In this document: in pieces, positions 46,047 to 56,453 of the stretch
Layout of the letters: each line of letters begins with the position of its first letter
Position numbering within the stretch: position 1 is the stretch's first letter
Source of the DNA: Atherinomorus stipes
Lineage: Eukaryota; Chordata; Actinopteri; Atheriniformes; Atherinidae
DNA: 64,000 nucleotides
Direction of reading: 5' to 3'
Assembly: GCA_023101725.1 (NCBI GenBank)
Contig: JALJCO010007110.1
Span: 124,001 to 188,000, forward strand
Translations under genes and position numbers: made by a program
Notes under the pieces: generated by a model
The model's database searches: none
Seen by the model: the letters and a program-made list of their open reading frames with translations, nothing else
Told to the model about the DNA's origin: nothing

Positions 46047-49000
46047 CTGTTAATCTGATTATGCCTATAATGTATGTTATTATGTGGACAGACTTTTAGC
46101 ATGCATGTAGGTGTAAATATTCATGTATGTGAGTGCTCAGGTGGAATGTCTGGGAACGTCCAGTGAACCCCGGCTTCTCTCGTCACCAGCATGTGACATG
46201 TGATCTCCTGGAATCTCACACGGGCACCACAATCACAAATGCACCTCACCTCCCTGGTGAGGACGGCCGAGAGTGTGTCGGAGAGACACGAGGAGGGAGG
46301 AGACGGGGACGGGAGCTGTCAATCACGCCGCGCTGATGGCAGAACGACACAGCTCTGCTTGTTTGTGTTTGTTTGCTTTTGCCCCTATCAGCTATTTGAC
46401 GGAAGTGATGACAACAACAGGGGCTATTCATCATCCTGTGCACTTTCAAGGTGATCTGGATCCTCCTCCGCCCCATGGTTCCTTCCCTTTGCATGTACTC
46501 CCAGAAAAGAGGACAAGCTTGACTGTTTTAGACGGATGATTCTTTAGATGTCAATCTTAACGACACAACTTAAAAAGACAGTAAACTGGTCCTTGATGTG
46601 GTGAAGCCCACTGAATGTCATCAAGGTTAAGATTGGAGAGAGAACCAGATCATGCCATGAGGATGCAATCATAGACAGGCAGTAAAATTGGAATTTGAGA
46701 CCTCTATATTAGTCTATACTGGTCTAATAGAGCTAGAGAACAACTAGACTACGCCACACTGTACTGCTGTTACACTAAGAGATGGTGAGACAGTACAGCG
46801 CTGTGATTAGTCCGTAACCATGAGAGGGTAGAGTTGAACTACAATAGAGAGCTAGCGCCTCTATGGTAAACCTCATGCGTTTACCAATGTAAGGACAACA
46901 GTGTTGGCTCTAACAAGAGTTGACATCACCCCAAGTTTTCTCTTTTCTTTTTTTCTTAAACTTCTGTTCTAGAGAGCAGAGTGAGAAAACTATAGGCTAT
47001 GACTTTAGGATCAGATGCAGACTCTACTGTTTAGTCTCTATGGTGGCTAGACTACTCTGATAGTCACCTCCGGTCACCAACCCTCCTGATGTCCAACACT
47101 CCTGTGCACATTCAAAAACAAACAGACACACACACACAAACAAACAAAATCAAACACATGGCAGCACACATCACATCCGAGGGGAGGAAATTGTGGACAT
47201 TAAACAGATAAATTTGCCGCATGAGTGAAAGCGGTTTATTTCGTAGGGTAACAGTGTTGATGAGAGTCAAGATTTAAAGTTGGAGGTGTTTGGCTGATAA
47301 CTTCAGTTGGATATCTGGCCTTTGTGGTTCAGAAGTTGCTTTCTCATTCATCTGAGTTGTACTTACCAAAAAATCTGAGTTTAAGATGTTTGCATAAAAC
47401 AATCATTAGTGGAACCATGTCTGCTTTGGAAGCCGGATGTGATGGAGAATTAAAACCTCTACTAATATTTTAAATTTAGATAATAATATAAGATTATCAG
47501 ACTTCTTAGAGAGAGAGAGAGAAAAAAGAGAGACCCAAGTGATGATTCGAAGCGTGATGTTGTAAACACACTCTTATATAAAGCTGTGTGAAATCACTTA
47601 AAGGCCTCAGAGATGTTGTCTACAGAGCTTGAACCACACTCTGCACTCACAGCAAGGTAACAGGGAAGAAGCTTGGACATAATTCCAAGAGAGGTTTATG
47701 AAATCAGGGCAATCCCCTTTGACCAGCTACATCCCAGCTATGCAACAGTTGGCTGAGCGTGCTGCCTGTCACAGCCCGAGCTGGGAACACACTCGGCGCA
47801 ACCTGCCGATTGGGCAGCACTCAACATCTCCAAGGAACAACTCAAGCCTGATGACTCCAATCCTATTAGTTAGGAGAGGCATAGTAATCACAGATGGGGT
47901 TATCTGACGCCACCCCCCTACAAGCAGCACTTTTTTTTCCCACTCAGCTCAGTACTGAAACAGTTGAGGGGGTCACAACACATGCCTTTCAAGAGCTGTG
48001 TGTCTTTGCTATGAAACTCCACTGAGTTGAAAGTTTGTCTCACAAAGGTGCGGCTTGGATTGGTTGTCGCCTCACTTGGCAAATAGCGGGAAGCTGGAAG
48101 GCCACCCAAAGGGGCAACTAGAGCAGCAGCAGTTACGTAAATCAAAGAAAGTACTACGCTGGAGAAAACTGGACCGCATCTGTCCTTGGACACAATAAGT
48201 ACCAATAAATTCCTCTGCAGCACTGTATTTGCTCTTTAGCCTCACAGTGGTGTAAAGCTCTGTTAATTCCAGTGCCGGAACGGTTCAGTCGGTCACAGCA
48301 TGGCACATTCTTTCTGTTGCCACTGGAGAACTTTTCTCTCTGGCCTCTCTAACAGGATAACCTGCCTGCATGAGGGAACAGGGGGGGCCAGGGTGAGCAG
48401 CCTAAAAAGGCCTACTCTACTCACCATCCGACCCCTGTTGCTGATTACTGAGCCTACTCCACGCCAAACGCACACTCGATGAGGCTTGCCACAGCCCAAA
48501 ATCCCCTCCCCACCACCACCACCAAATCCAATCGACACACCCAAGCACAAGCCACAATGGGCACCGCCATGGCCTGCGAGCTTGCGCAGAGATGGCACGC
48601 GCACATGCTGTAAGGAAAAGTTCAAATTAAAAAGGCAGGATCATCATCTATGAAGTCTGCCGTGATTAAACTTAATAAGCAGCTCATTTGAAGTGGCGAT
48701 GAGAGGATAAAGTGTCAGTATCATGGCCTCCTCTGTTTGTGGCTGTTTATGCTGTCTTGATTTCTGGTCTCCAAAAAATTATTGTAAGTGATGTGCATTG
48801 TTATCTGTTTTTCTTTTGTGACAGAACCATTCTTCAACTGTGGAAGAGAAGGGGAGGGTCACTATGGAAACGAACCCCATGGTGAGTTAGTGGCGTCCAA
48901 CCATGATGGCACTACTTGTCATAGCTGTCGTGCCTGCAAGTGACACCAAAGCAGTGGGGAAACCAGAAAATACTAAAAGAGTCAAATCAGTTTGACATCT

Positions 49001-51166
49001 CTATCAAACAAATTCCATCTCTACTAATTTTCACCAAGTCAGTAAAGAAATTGCTGATATCCTTTAACTTTCTAAAATCTATCATCCTTCCTTCCCTGTT
49101 CCCTTCTTTGAAGCCTCCACTTATCTTCCAAAGAGTTGCAAAGGTGCTTTACTCAAAGCACAAAAGGGGAAAGAAGAAATAGCCTCCCCTCATTTCAATA
49201 CAGTGACTAACCCGCAGCCATCACCACTCCCACTGAGGAGAGAGGCGGGGGCAGTGGTCCCTATGGCGACCAACGGGCCACATTGTTCCCAGACCAGCCC
49301 ACATTCATTACTGACAAAAAAGACATGCACACACGCACACACACACACTTTGCAACACGGGCCATTAATATATTTTAAGTTGCAATTCACACAGGTGGAA
49401 GGGCCTGAATTTATCATCTCTAAACTCAGTTTTCTTCTCCCTGAGATGTACAAGAAGCTTGCAGGAGTTTGATTGTTGCTTTTGCACCTTGATGGTTTCA
49501 GGTTGCATTTACTTGTCCCATTGAAAAACTTTCTTTTTTCCTTTTAGGTCAATTCTACCCCTTCGGGACAGAAAAAAAACAGTCTTGGCTTGCTTGTCGA
49601 AGAGGCCAAAATCAAAGATTGGCTTGTCCTGTTCCCCTTGTTTCTATGGAAATTGACACTGGGTGACATTTTCTTGCTTTGGCAGAAGAAAGATGAGAGA
49701 GCACTTTCTCCAATGTGTCGACTAATGACTTTATCATGTTAAGTGCTCACATCTGAGGCGAGCAGCAGATGCACACAAGAGTCCACGTACAGAGTGTGTG
49801 CTGATGACAAAGTTAGAAAAACATCAGCATAGCGTAACCCTAGCAAATATACTAAAATGTAGCAATGTTACACCTCTCTAGCGGATTATTGGAAAATCCA
49901 CTAATCAAACACTGAGCAATGGGATTAGCCAGTGGAGGGAAGTAAACACAGAGAACTCACTGTTTTTGAGTCCAACTCATGCCTGGTTTGGGCCAGAACT
50001 TTATCCACGCCGGCCTGATCAACAAAGGTGACGAATCCAAACCCTCTGCAGACATCGTGGGGAAGAAGGTATTACTGACACAGGAGCTGATGTTGATGTG
50101 TAATGATACATTATGAGCAGAGAGGAATCATGGAGGTCAGATAAACTTTCAGCACCACCAGTGAAGCCGGGCACACACAGCTCCCTCACCTCGAGCGCTT
50201 AGTAACCGGATCTCGCATCACCATACACTCTTTCACCTCGCCATACTTGCAGAAGTACTCCTTCAGACCCTCTGGGAAACAAAAATGAGACGGAAAGAAG
50301 ACTCATTCATGTTGTTACTAAAACAACTTTTGGGGTCAAAAGTTTGAAAAGTGGGCTGCTCCGCTGAGATTTTCCTCACCAAAGTTCGCTCATTGTCGAT
50401 TACAGGTGTCAAACAAGAAATGAGACTAAGATTTTTTTTAAATGGAATTACATAATAACTACAAGTAATAGCCCTCATCCTATTCAAATCTGACTAATTT
50501 CAGATACTTTGGGAGAGCTTTTATGAATCACTCAGTTAGCCTGTGTAGTTCTGAATGGGGGCATTCATTCAGGAGCAGGTTCCATGAGTAAAAAATCAAA
50601 AAAAGAGAAAGCAAACAATCTCAGTGAACGCAAACAGAAATATTAAGAGGTGCAGCTTTTGAAACAAGAAAAAAAAATCCAATGGTTATTCCCAATCTCT
50701 GCCTTGATTTTTAAAGACATGGTGACATTTGAGCAGAGGTAGTGGTGGAAAAAGATTTACCTTGCGTTGTTTGCCAGCTGAGTCCACCTATGAACATTTT
50801 GCTGTGGAAAAAAAGAGAGAAAATATTTGTATTTACACAGTCAACAAAGCAGGATTCAGTGAGTTTCGTTTACTCGCTCACACAGTAATGACAAAGTTGT
50901 TACTGAGGTTTTCAAAAAGTGAATCTTGAGCTAAAGACTTAAGTCTTTCATCTCTGGCTAAAACATGAAGGATCCCTGTGTGGAGGTGTGTGTGAGTTGA
51001 GTCCGGCTGCACACCAGAGTCCTCGCGCAGAATACCAGGTTAGTTTCTGAGGTGTGTGTGAGCAGAGGTACGACAGAAAGTTTAAAAAGCGAAGTTTTTC
51101 CCGTTACCAGGGGTCGTGAGGGGAGTCCGTGGTGGACAGGCTGCTCTGGCTCCCTTCCGTCTCCAT
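32716..51166 (-). CDS. MSI1: Musashi-1 RNA-binding protein
   Basis: A translational regulator of neural stem cells that binds UAG-containing mRNA sites. Fourteen minus-strand exons: 51108-51166, 50761-50801, 50190-50271, 49961-50045, 44301-44342, 42496-42588, 39337-39385, 38781-38863, 38580-38697, 37225-37305, 36127-36183, 35759-35821, 35056-35210, 32716-32757. They join to 349 residues. RRM1 has RNP2 MFIGGL and RNP1 [11 protein letters not shown]2 has RNP2 IFVGGL and RNP1 RGFGFVTF. Next come [18 protein letters not shown], a [17 protein letters not shown] region, a run of 8 Ala, and the conserved end [13 protein letters not shown]. The start METEGSQSS gives the SPHDPCKMF junction shared with mammals. 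A segment of about 13 residues before GSTPSR in human is not found. Intron 4 is 5.6 kb. Confidence 0.95.
39050..39180. promoter_or_regulatory. Candidate conserved non-coding block in MSI1 intron 7
   Basis: A GC-balanced, non-repetitive stretch just before the exon at 39337. It is dense in transcription-factor-like words: ATCGATCAAT (Cut/Onecut-like), CCCGATTAACGG and CTAATTAGAC (homeodomain). It has no coding frame. Conservation is a guess that needs alignment. Confidence 0.3.
39734..39747. promoter_or_regulatory. RFX X-box-like site in MSI1 intron 6
   Basis: CATCCCCATGGCAAC has one perfect RFX half-site (GGCAAC, i.e. GTTGCC) and a weak second half. Motif only. Confidence 0.3.
41942..41955. 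promoter_or_regulatory. RFX X-box palindrome in MSI1 intron 6
   Basis: GTCACCACGGTAAC fits the RFX dimer consensus GTNRCC-N2-RGYAAC exactly. It lies in a GC-richer, non-repetitive stretch (about 41925-42010) with ATCAGATTAATTCAGATT nearby. RFX factors act in ciliated and neural cells, where MSI1 is expressed; a regulatory role is inferred. Confidence 0.4.
46013..46043. repeat. (AT)n microsatellite in MSI1 intron 4
   Basis: About 30 bases of alternating AT. Confidence 0.9.
46130..46500. promoter_or_regulatory. Candidate conserved non-coding block in MSI1 intron 4
   Basis: Inside the AT-rich 5.6 kb intron this about 370-base stretch is GC-richer, has no repeat signature and no supported exon. 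It is the strongest compositional island of the intron. Enhancer function is inferred from composition only. Confidence 0.3.
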
Positions 51167-51530
51167 TCCGTGTCCTCGCGGTGTGTGAGTCTGGCTGCTG
51201 CTGCTGTTGTGTATATGTGTGTGTGAGTGTGTGTGTGAGAGTGTGTGTGTGTGTGTCCGAGCCGAGCCGTGCGGGAAAACAGGCGGAGAGTGAGTGAGAG
51301 GAGCTGGGCGGGTTTGGCCCGGGGTGACAGAAAGGGGAGCGGGCCAGATGCAGGCTGGGACAGACTCCACCTCCTCCACCCAGTCCCCGCTTCTGTCCCT
51401 CTCTCATCCCACCACCGAGGCACGCGGCTCCGGCTGCCAAGTTAGCTGCTATCACACCCAGGACTTCCGGTGAAGCTTTTCAAAATGAAAGCATGGTGGC
51501 GGGTTGTTCAGCGGCAACATAGGTACCAAA
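51167..51530 (-). promoter_or_regulatory. MSI1 5' region and promoter, possibly bidirectional
   Basis: GC-rich, CpG-containing sequence directly upstream of the MSI1 ATG. A (TG)n tract at about 51208-51257 falls in the likely 5' UTR. At 51463-51472 ACTTCCGGTG is an ETS-type site. Just beyond, the plus strand has an ATG at 51485 with 13 codons ending in a GTACCA donor-like site. A divergent transcript is possible but nothing else supports it. Confidence 0.45.
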
Positions 51531-51830
51531 ACACCCCTCACAGCTTTAATACAACTTACTGGATGAACTCAAAAACATGTGTATGAATGTTTATAATCCA
51601 CGAACATTACTAAAACCTGGTTTTTAACAGTTTAGTTTTCAGTTTGTTTTCATATCTGAGCATAGCACAATCCTGTAACTACAGTACTTTCTCTTCAGTC
51701 GTAACTCAACTGTTATGTGGCATTTTTGTTGAATGAAAACTTGGACAACGATAACACTACCTTCTTCAACTGTGTTGCTTTAAAGTCCCCCAATAATTTA
51801 ATTGTTGATGATAAGTCAAGTCAAGTTACA

Positions 51831-51857
51831 GACAGACAGACAGATAGACAGATAGAT

Positions 51858-51943
<86 letters not shown>
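51831..51943. repeat. (GATA)n microsatellite
   Basis: More than 20 GATA units preceded by a few GACA units, typical of fish GATA/GACA tracts. Confidence 0.95.
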
Positions 51944-52714
51944 CAAAATGAAGTGAGCATAATTTTTAGTCATCATAAATTCAATTAGCTAAATTAAATG
52001 CAAAAATAAAATCTTGCAGTTTTGAATCCATCACTGTTGCCTATTTACTGCCTTTATGTGACAACCATTATTATGAAGAGGAAAATCTCCTACTTCCTGT
52101 CACATTCTGGGTAATGTTGACTGAATTGATGCAATTTGCACCTTTAGATAAAGAGTTATCAGGCACAGTTTACAGATAAAGAAACTTATCTGTATTGCTA
52201 TCCTAACCTGTACAGAGCGGGCTTTAACAGTTCAAGCATCACATATGGCAGGTGAAAGATTATAAAGTCTGACATACTAGGCTTCTGTGTCTAGGTGTTG
52301 ATGATCATTTTGCTTTTAATAGTGTATCTTGAGATGCATTACTCAGATAGTATGCAGTATGTTTATCCACATGGCATCCTTGACATTGCTATAGCTAATA
52401 ATTGTAATTTCACCACAATTCATGACCGTCTGTGTCTTTTGCTCAATTGCTTTAAGTGAATGTCTGAGAGGAGCTGGCATGTTTCAGAGTCCTTAAATGC
52501 AATGCAAGCAAAAATGTGTGTCTGTCTTAATATGCCTTCCATATTGCAAGCTAGCTTATGCAATGCAGAAGGATTGTGCACTGCGTGCTCATTCATTGCT
52601 AGGGTTTAAGTATTTAATTAGTGCCAAAGCCAGCTCCAGCTAATCTTCTCAACACTGACTCAACATGTGACCTGGTAACTAATGTTAAGACCGATCAATA
52701 GCCTGAGCAATTCA

Positions 52715-52740
52715 AACAAAGACAATGACAGCTTTGATTT
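52715..52740. promoter_or_regulatory. SOX and TCF/LEF-like motif cluster
   Basis: AACAAAGACAATGACAGC carries two SOX-type words (ACAAAG, ACAATG), followed at once by CTTTGATT, a TCF/LEF site on the other strand. It lies about 1.5 kb upstream of MSI1. Motifs are seen; function is inferred. Confidence 0.25.
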
Positions 52741-53149
52741 ACGGTGGATGTAAACTGGATGCTGTTCTGCATGAGACTCAGAGTTATGAGCAAAGTTTGG
52801 AGACTGTTGCTTCTCTTTAAAGTGGATTTACACTGTCATTCATCAATAGCAAAAATACAGGGCAGATTGTGTCCCCACAATGCACCCATAGGTTTTAAAG
52901 TGACTACAAGCTCAGAGTGTGCAACACAAGGTGTGCAGACACACATTTGGAAGTGTGATTGTCCTCTCCAGCACAGTCCATCCTCTTTTGAGTGCTGCAG
53001 CCAGTGTCCTGCCTGCACGCAGGCCTACTCTACAGATGAACAGATGAAGCTCTGGAAGTGGGACAGGGGCTATTTGGACAGGAATTAAGGGGTGTGTTAA
53101 ATTCAAGGGGCAAACTCCGCCTCAGAACAGTGAAGCTCTCTTCCGCATT

Positions 53150-53815
53150 GTATTTAGTGTAATCCTCCCTTCATCCGCTAGGGGCTGGCTCCAAGAGCGA
53201 GCAAATCCCCATAGACTCCCATGTTAAAAACGCCGACTTCACAGCAGAAATAAACAGGTTTACAGCCTGGTTCAAAAAATCATTTTAGGTTTATTAGGTC
53301 ACGTTTACCTTCATGTCAACTGTGAGGGGGGTGAATTTTTTTATAACTCATTCGTTTAGATGTTATTTATTCTTCAAATTACACATAATTAAGGGCGTAT
53401 CCTTATGATTGACATGCGGCAGACCGGAAGCTCCGCCTGCCGACCGGAGGCTCCTAGTTAGCTCCTTCTTTGCTCTTAATAAGGTCTCAGTTTGTTACAG
53501 AGTCGCACAACGGCGGTGTTTAGTCAGCGAATTGCAAGTCTAAGCATGTCTTACCTTAACCATGCCGCTTAGGGGGCTTATCTTTGTTAGCTCCTCTTAG
53601 TTTCGTGTTAGTTCAGTTAGCGTTTAGCCCACAGTACGTCAGCTGTCAATCATTTGTCCCGCGGCCGCGCTGTGCCCATTTTAGGATTTTCCTGGGGGTG
53701 ACGACGTACGTGACACGGCAAGATGGCGACGGTAAGACACGCCCAACTGGCTTCACATCTCTCTATTCAGAAGAGACCGGAAGCTACGTCCAGTAATTAT
53801 ATACAGTCTATGGTT
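53150..53815. mobile_element. Common teleost DNA-transposon-like repeat
   Basis: It contains AATCCCCATAGACTCCCATG, ACAGCAGAAATAAACAGG and TTTACAGCCTGGTTC, and ends near 53812 in ATTATATACAGTCTATGG. This word set marks a very common repeat of fish genomes, from general knowledge. No intact frame. The left limit is approximate. Confidence 0.6.
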
Positions 53816-56120
53816 AAATTTCTGCATGCATGATCAATGGGGTTGAATGGTGGGGTTGGGGATGGGGGTGGAAGGGCAGCACACCAGGCTGAGGCAGGAA
53901 CAGAGAGTGAGCGAGAGCAAGCAGTGAGAACACACACAGATAGGCAGTGACCAATGGTTCACTAATGAGAGATGGACAGTGTGGATTGTGTCTCATTACC
54001 AATCAACATAGCTTTGAGTTCTCTGGAGAGGGAAAATGTGAGCTCTAATGTGTGCTGCATGTGTTCCTTTTTGATAAACCCAGCTTGTGTGGTGGAGCAT
54101 TAGTCACAGCGGTATCTGAGCTCTTGGAAGTCCACACACACTGCCCTCTGTCCGTTTGGGTGAGGAGTTTCCTCTGAATAGTACAATGGGACTTAATTAC
54201 AGGTCAGTGGCATGTCTCAGGGAGATAGAGGGAGCTCTGTTACCCTTCCAAATACAGTATAATGCCATCTTCCCAAGGGTGGGGTGGGGTAACAAGAGCT
54301 CGACACAAAAAGGTGCTGATAGGCTGAACCTGAGAATGGTATAAGGTGATCCAGCCAGAGAAAGCAAGCATTTTACGCTGAAAAGAGAGAGGAAAGATAA
54401 AAGACTACATTAACTTTCAAAGGTTTTCTCCCATTTAGTTTTGCCGTCTTTCCTTTCCAGTTCTCCTCCAACTAATCATTCCTGCCAACTTTCTTTGACA
54501 AAACAAGAGGTGGATCAAAGATAAAGAAATGTTAGATTTCAATTTAAAAAAAAAAAATCTGCATACTCCAAAGTTAGCAGCTGCGGAAACATGCTCACAG
54601 CTACAAGCATCTAAAATAACACAATTAGTGGGTCTTAAAAACAATTATAAATGTGTTTTCAAGCACAAAATCAACCGGTGGTAAAAAGTAAGTTAGCGCT
54701 CCAGCCTCCTGGAGGACTGATGCAAAGGGTCTTGTAAGATAAACCCATACCCGAAATGAGGACATTTTTCACATAGAATATTTTATTTTAAAATGCAGAG
54801 CTTAGATTTTTATACTTATTAGGTCTTATCCATTGCAAACAGTCAGGACAAATTAAAAAATACACACAAAATTCAAAGTTTTGACCTTAGGAGGCAGCGT
54901 ATAGACCAAATCTATCCATCAAAAAAAGAGAATCAAAGTATGAACTTCTATAAAGTTCCTTAGCAGAAAACTAAGGAAATTTGAGTTTGGGTGAGTATTT
55001 GTTGTCAAAATGAATAGCTCAGGTTATTAAGTGGCATTGACATAGATGATCTTGTAAGTTTTTCATGTCCACAAACTTAACTCCACTGCTCAACTGTGAC
55101 ATAATTTAAAAAGACAAATAAACAGGCATTCCAACAATATTAAATATATTGCCAAAAAGCTTTGTAACAACAAAGAAATAACTGACCAAACACAAATTTC
55201 CTTACGTTCTCTGCTTAGCTTAGTTCAAGTTTCATATGCTGTTAGTGTTCCCAGCAAGGGTGATCTTTAAAATTTCTTACAAGGCTTCATTTTATCTGTT
55301 TTTTGTGTAAACATAAAAGGGAATGTTCACCAAAATGATGGACTGAAAAAAAAAAAAAATCCACCAAACACAAACATTTTTCCTTAACCTTCCCCCATTT
55401 ATAACTTTGGAAACATAAAAAGATAGTTAGAAATATCTTTATTCCAACCAGCAACAAGCTGAAATTTAAACTCAATATATTCCTCATAAAAACAGAACTT
55501 TATATTCACAATTAGATTTAATTCTTGAATGGGCTTTGTATTTGTAGCGCTTTTGAACTACTACAATATTCAACAACAATGTCAGTGTGTAATATGTCTG
55601 AGACATACAAGTCTGGATTCACACATATGCACATACGTGTTCTCAAACTGTCCAGATTCATAGAGGATGTAAAGCATCTTTAGTAAAATCATGTTTCCAG
55701 TGCTGTTGTAAAAGCAGACCTGACTGCATGAAGTCCACTAGACTAAGTAGTTTTGATAGAAAAGAAGGTGGTCTGAAGTATAGCTGACACAACGGCGCTC
55801 TCTACTGGCACACAGGACAGATAAAGCTATGTTTGATCTCCCGTAGCGCTGTTCATTATGCTCCACCTTCGCCCAAAAAGTTAAGCTTTAATGAGCCTAT
55901 TTCAGCCCACCACTTCAACATAACAGCAACATCAATTATGCAAAGAAAAAAAGGCTGAAAGCGTCTGTGTCCTTAAAGGCTTATTCTTTATAGCTAAGAA
56001 ACACGTGCACATACTGCTTAAGCATTACTTCCCATCTCCATACTTTCTTTTCTTGTCTTCTATGTTTTCTGCAATAAAAATATGTTGCAGCTCCTCACTT
56101 TTATTTATTGTTTTTAAATT
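53816..56120. other. MSI1-HNF1A intergenic, second part
   Basis: AT-rich sequence with no gene or repeat family that I recognise. Short frames are unsupported. Confidence 0.5.
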
Positions 56121-56180
56121 GCACTTTGGTCACTGTTGGGGACTGAGGGAGAGGGGACAAAGTTCGCAGGGCGCTTATAA
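56121..56180 (+). promoter_or_regulatory. HNF1A promoter: HNF4-type DR1 sites and TATA box
   Basis: GGGACAAAGTTCG at 56154-56166 is a direct repeat with one-base spacing of the HNF4 type, with the CAAAGTTC core. Nine bases on is TTATAA at 56175-56180. A weaker DR1-like word on the other strand (GTGACCAAAGTGC) lies at 56121-56133. An HNF4A site close to the start of transcription is a known control point of mammalian HNF1A. Transcription would start near 56205, leaving a 5' UTR of about 250 bases. Confidence 0.6.
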
Positions 56181-56453
56181 GGAGGAGGGGGTGAAGAGGA
56201 GGAAGGTTAAAAAAAAAGAAAATTGACCTTTGAAAGCAAAACAGCAGGTGGAGAGCTAAAACCAGACAGCTCAGGACACATCGGGAGGAAATCCAACCGA
56301 GGAAAATGAAAGTATAATTTTCTCAAGCTGAAGAGGGACTGGAAATACAATAATGAGGCCCAACGGTGGCTGCCTGGCCTGCATTTGAGTGTGGCAGAGT
56401 ACATAAGAGCAGTGTTTGTTTGTGAGGCAGTAGCAAGGTAAGGCATAAAACCA

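Larger units (their letters stand above)
51531..53149. other. MSI1-HNF1A intergenic, first part
   Basis: No gene. Contains a (GATA)n tract and a possible SOX/TCF site cluster. The 114-codon open frame at 52744-53088 has no recognisable domain. Confidence 0.5.

Noticed and set aside
50958..51455. 165-codon minus-strand frame over the MSI1 promoter
   Set aside because: It runs through the MSI1 exon 1 region in another frame and contains a (His-Thr)n run from the TG microsatellite.
52744..53088. 114-codon plus-strand frame between MSI1 and HNF1A
   Set aside because: Many Cys and Trp but no motif I recognise, no splice support, and the sequence runs up to a dispersed repeat.
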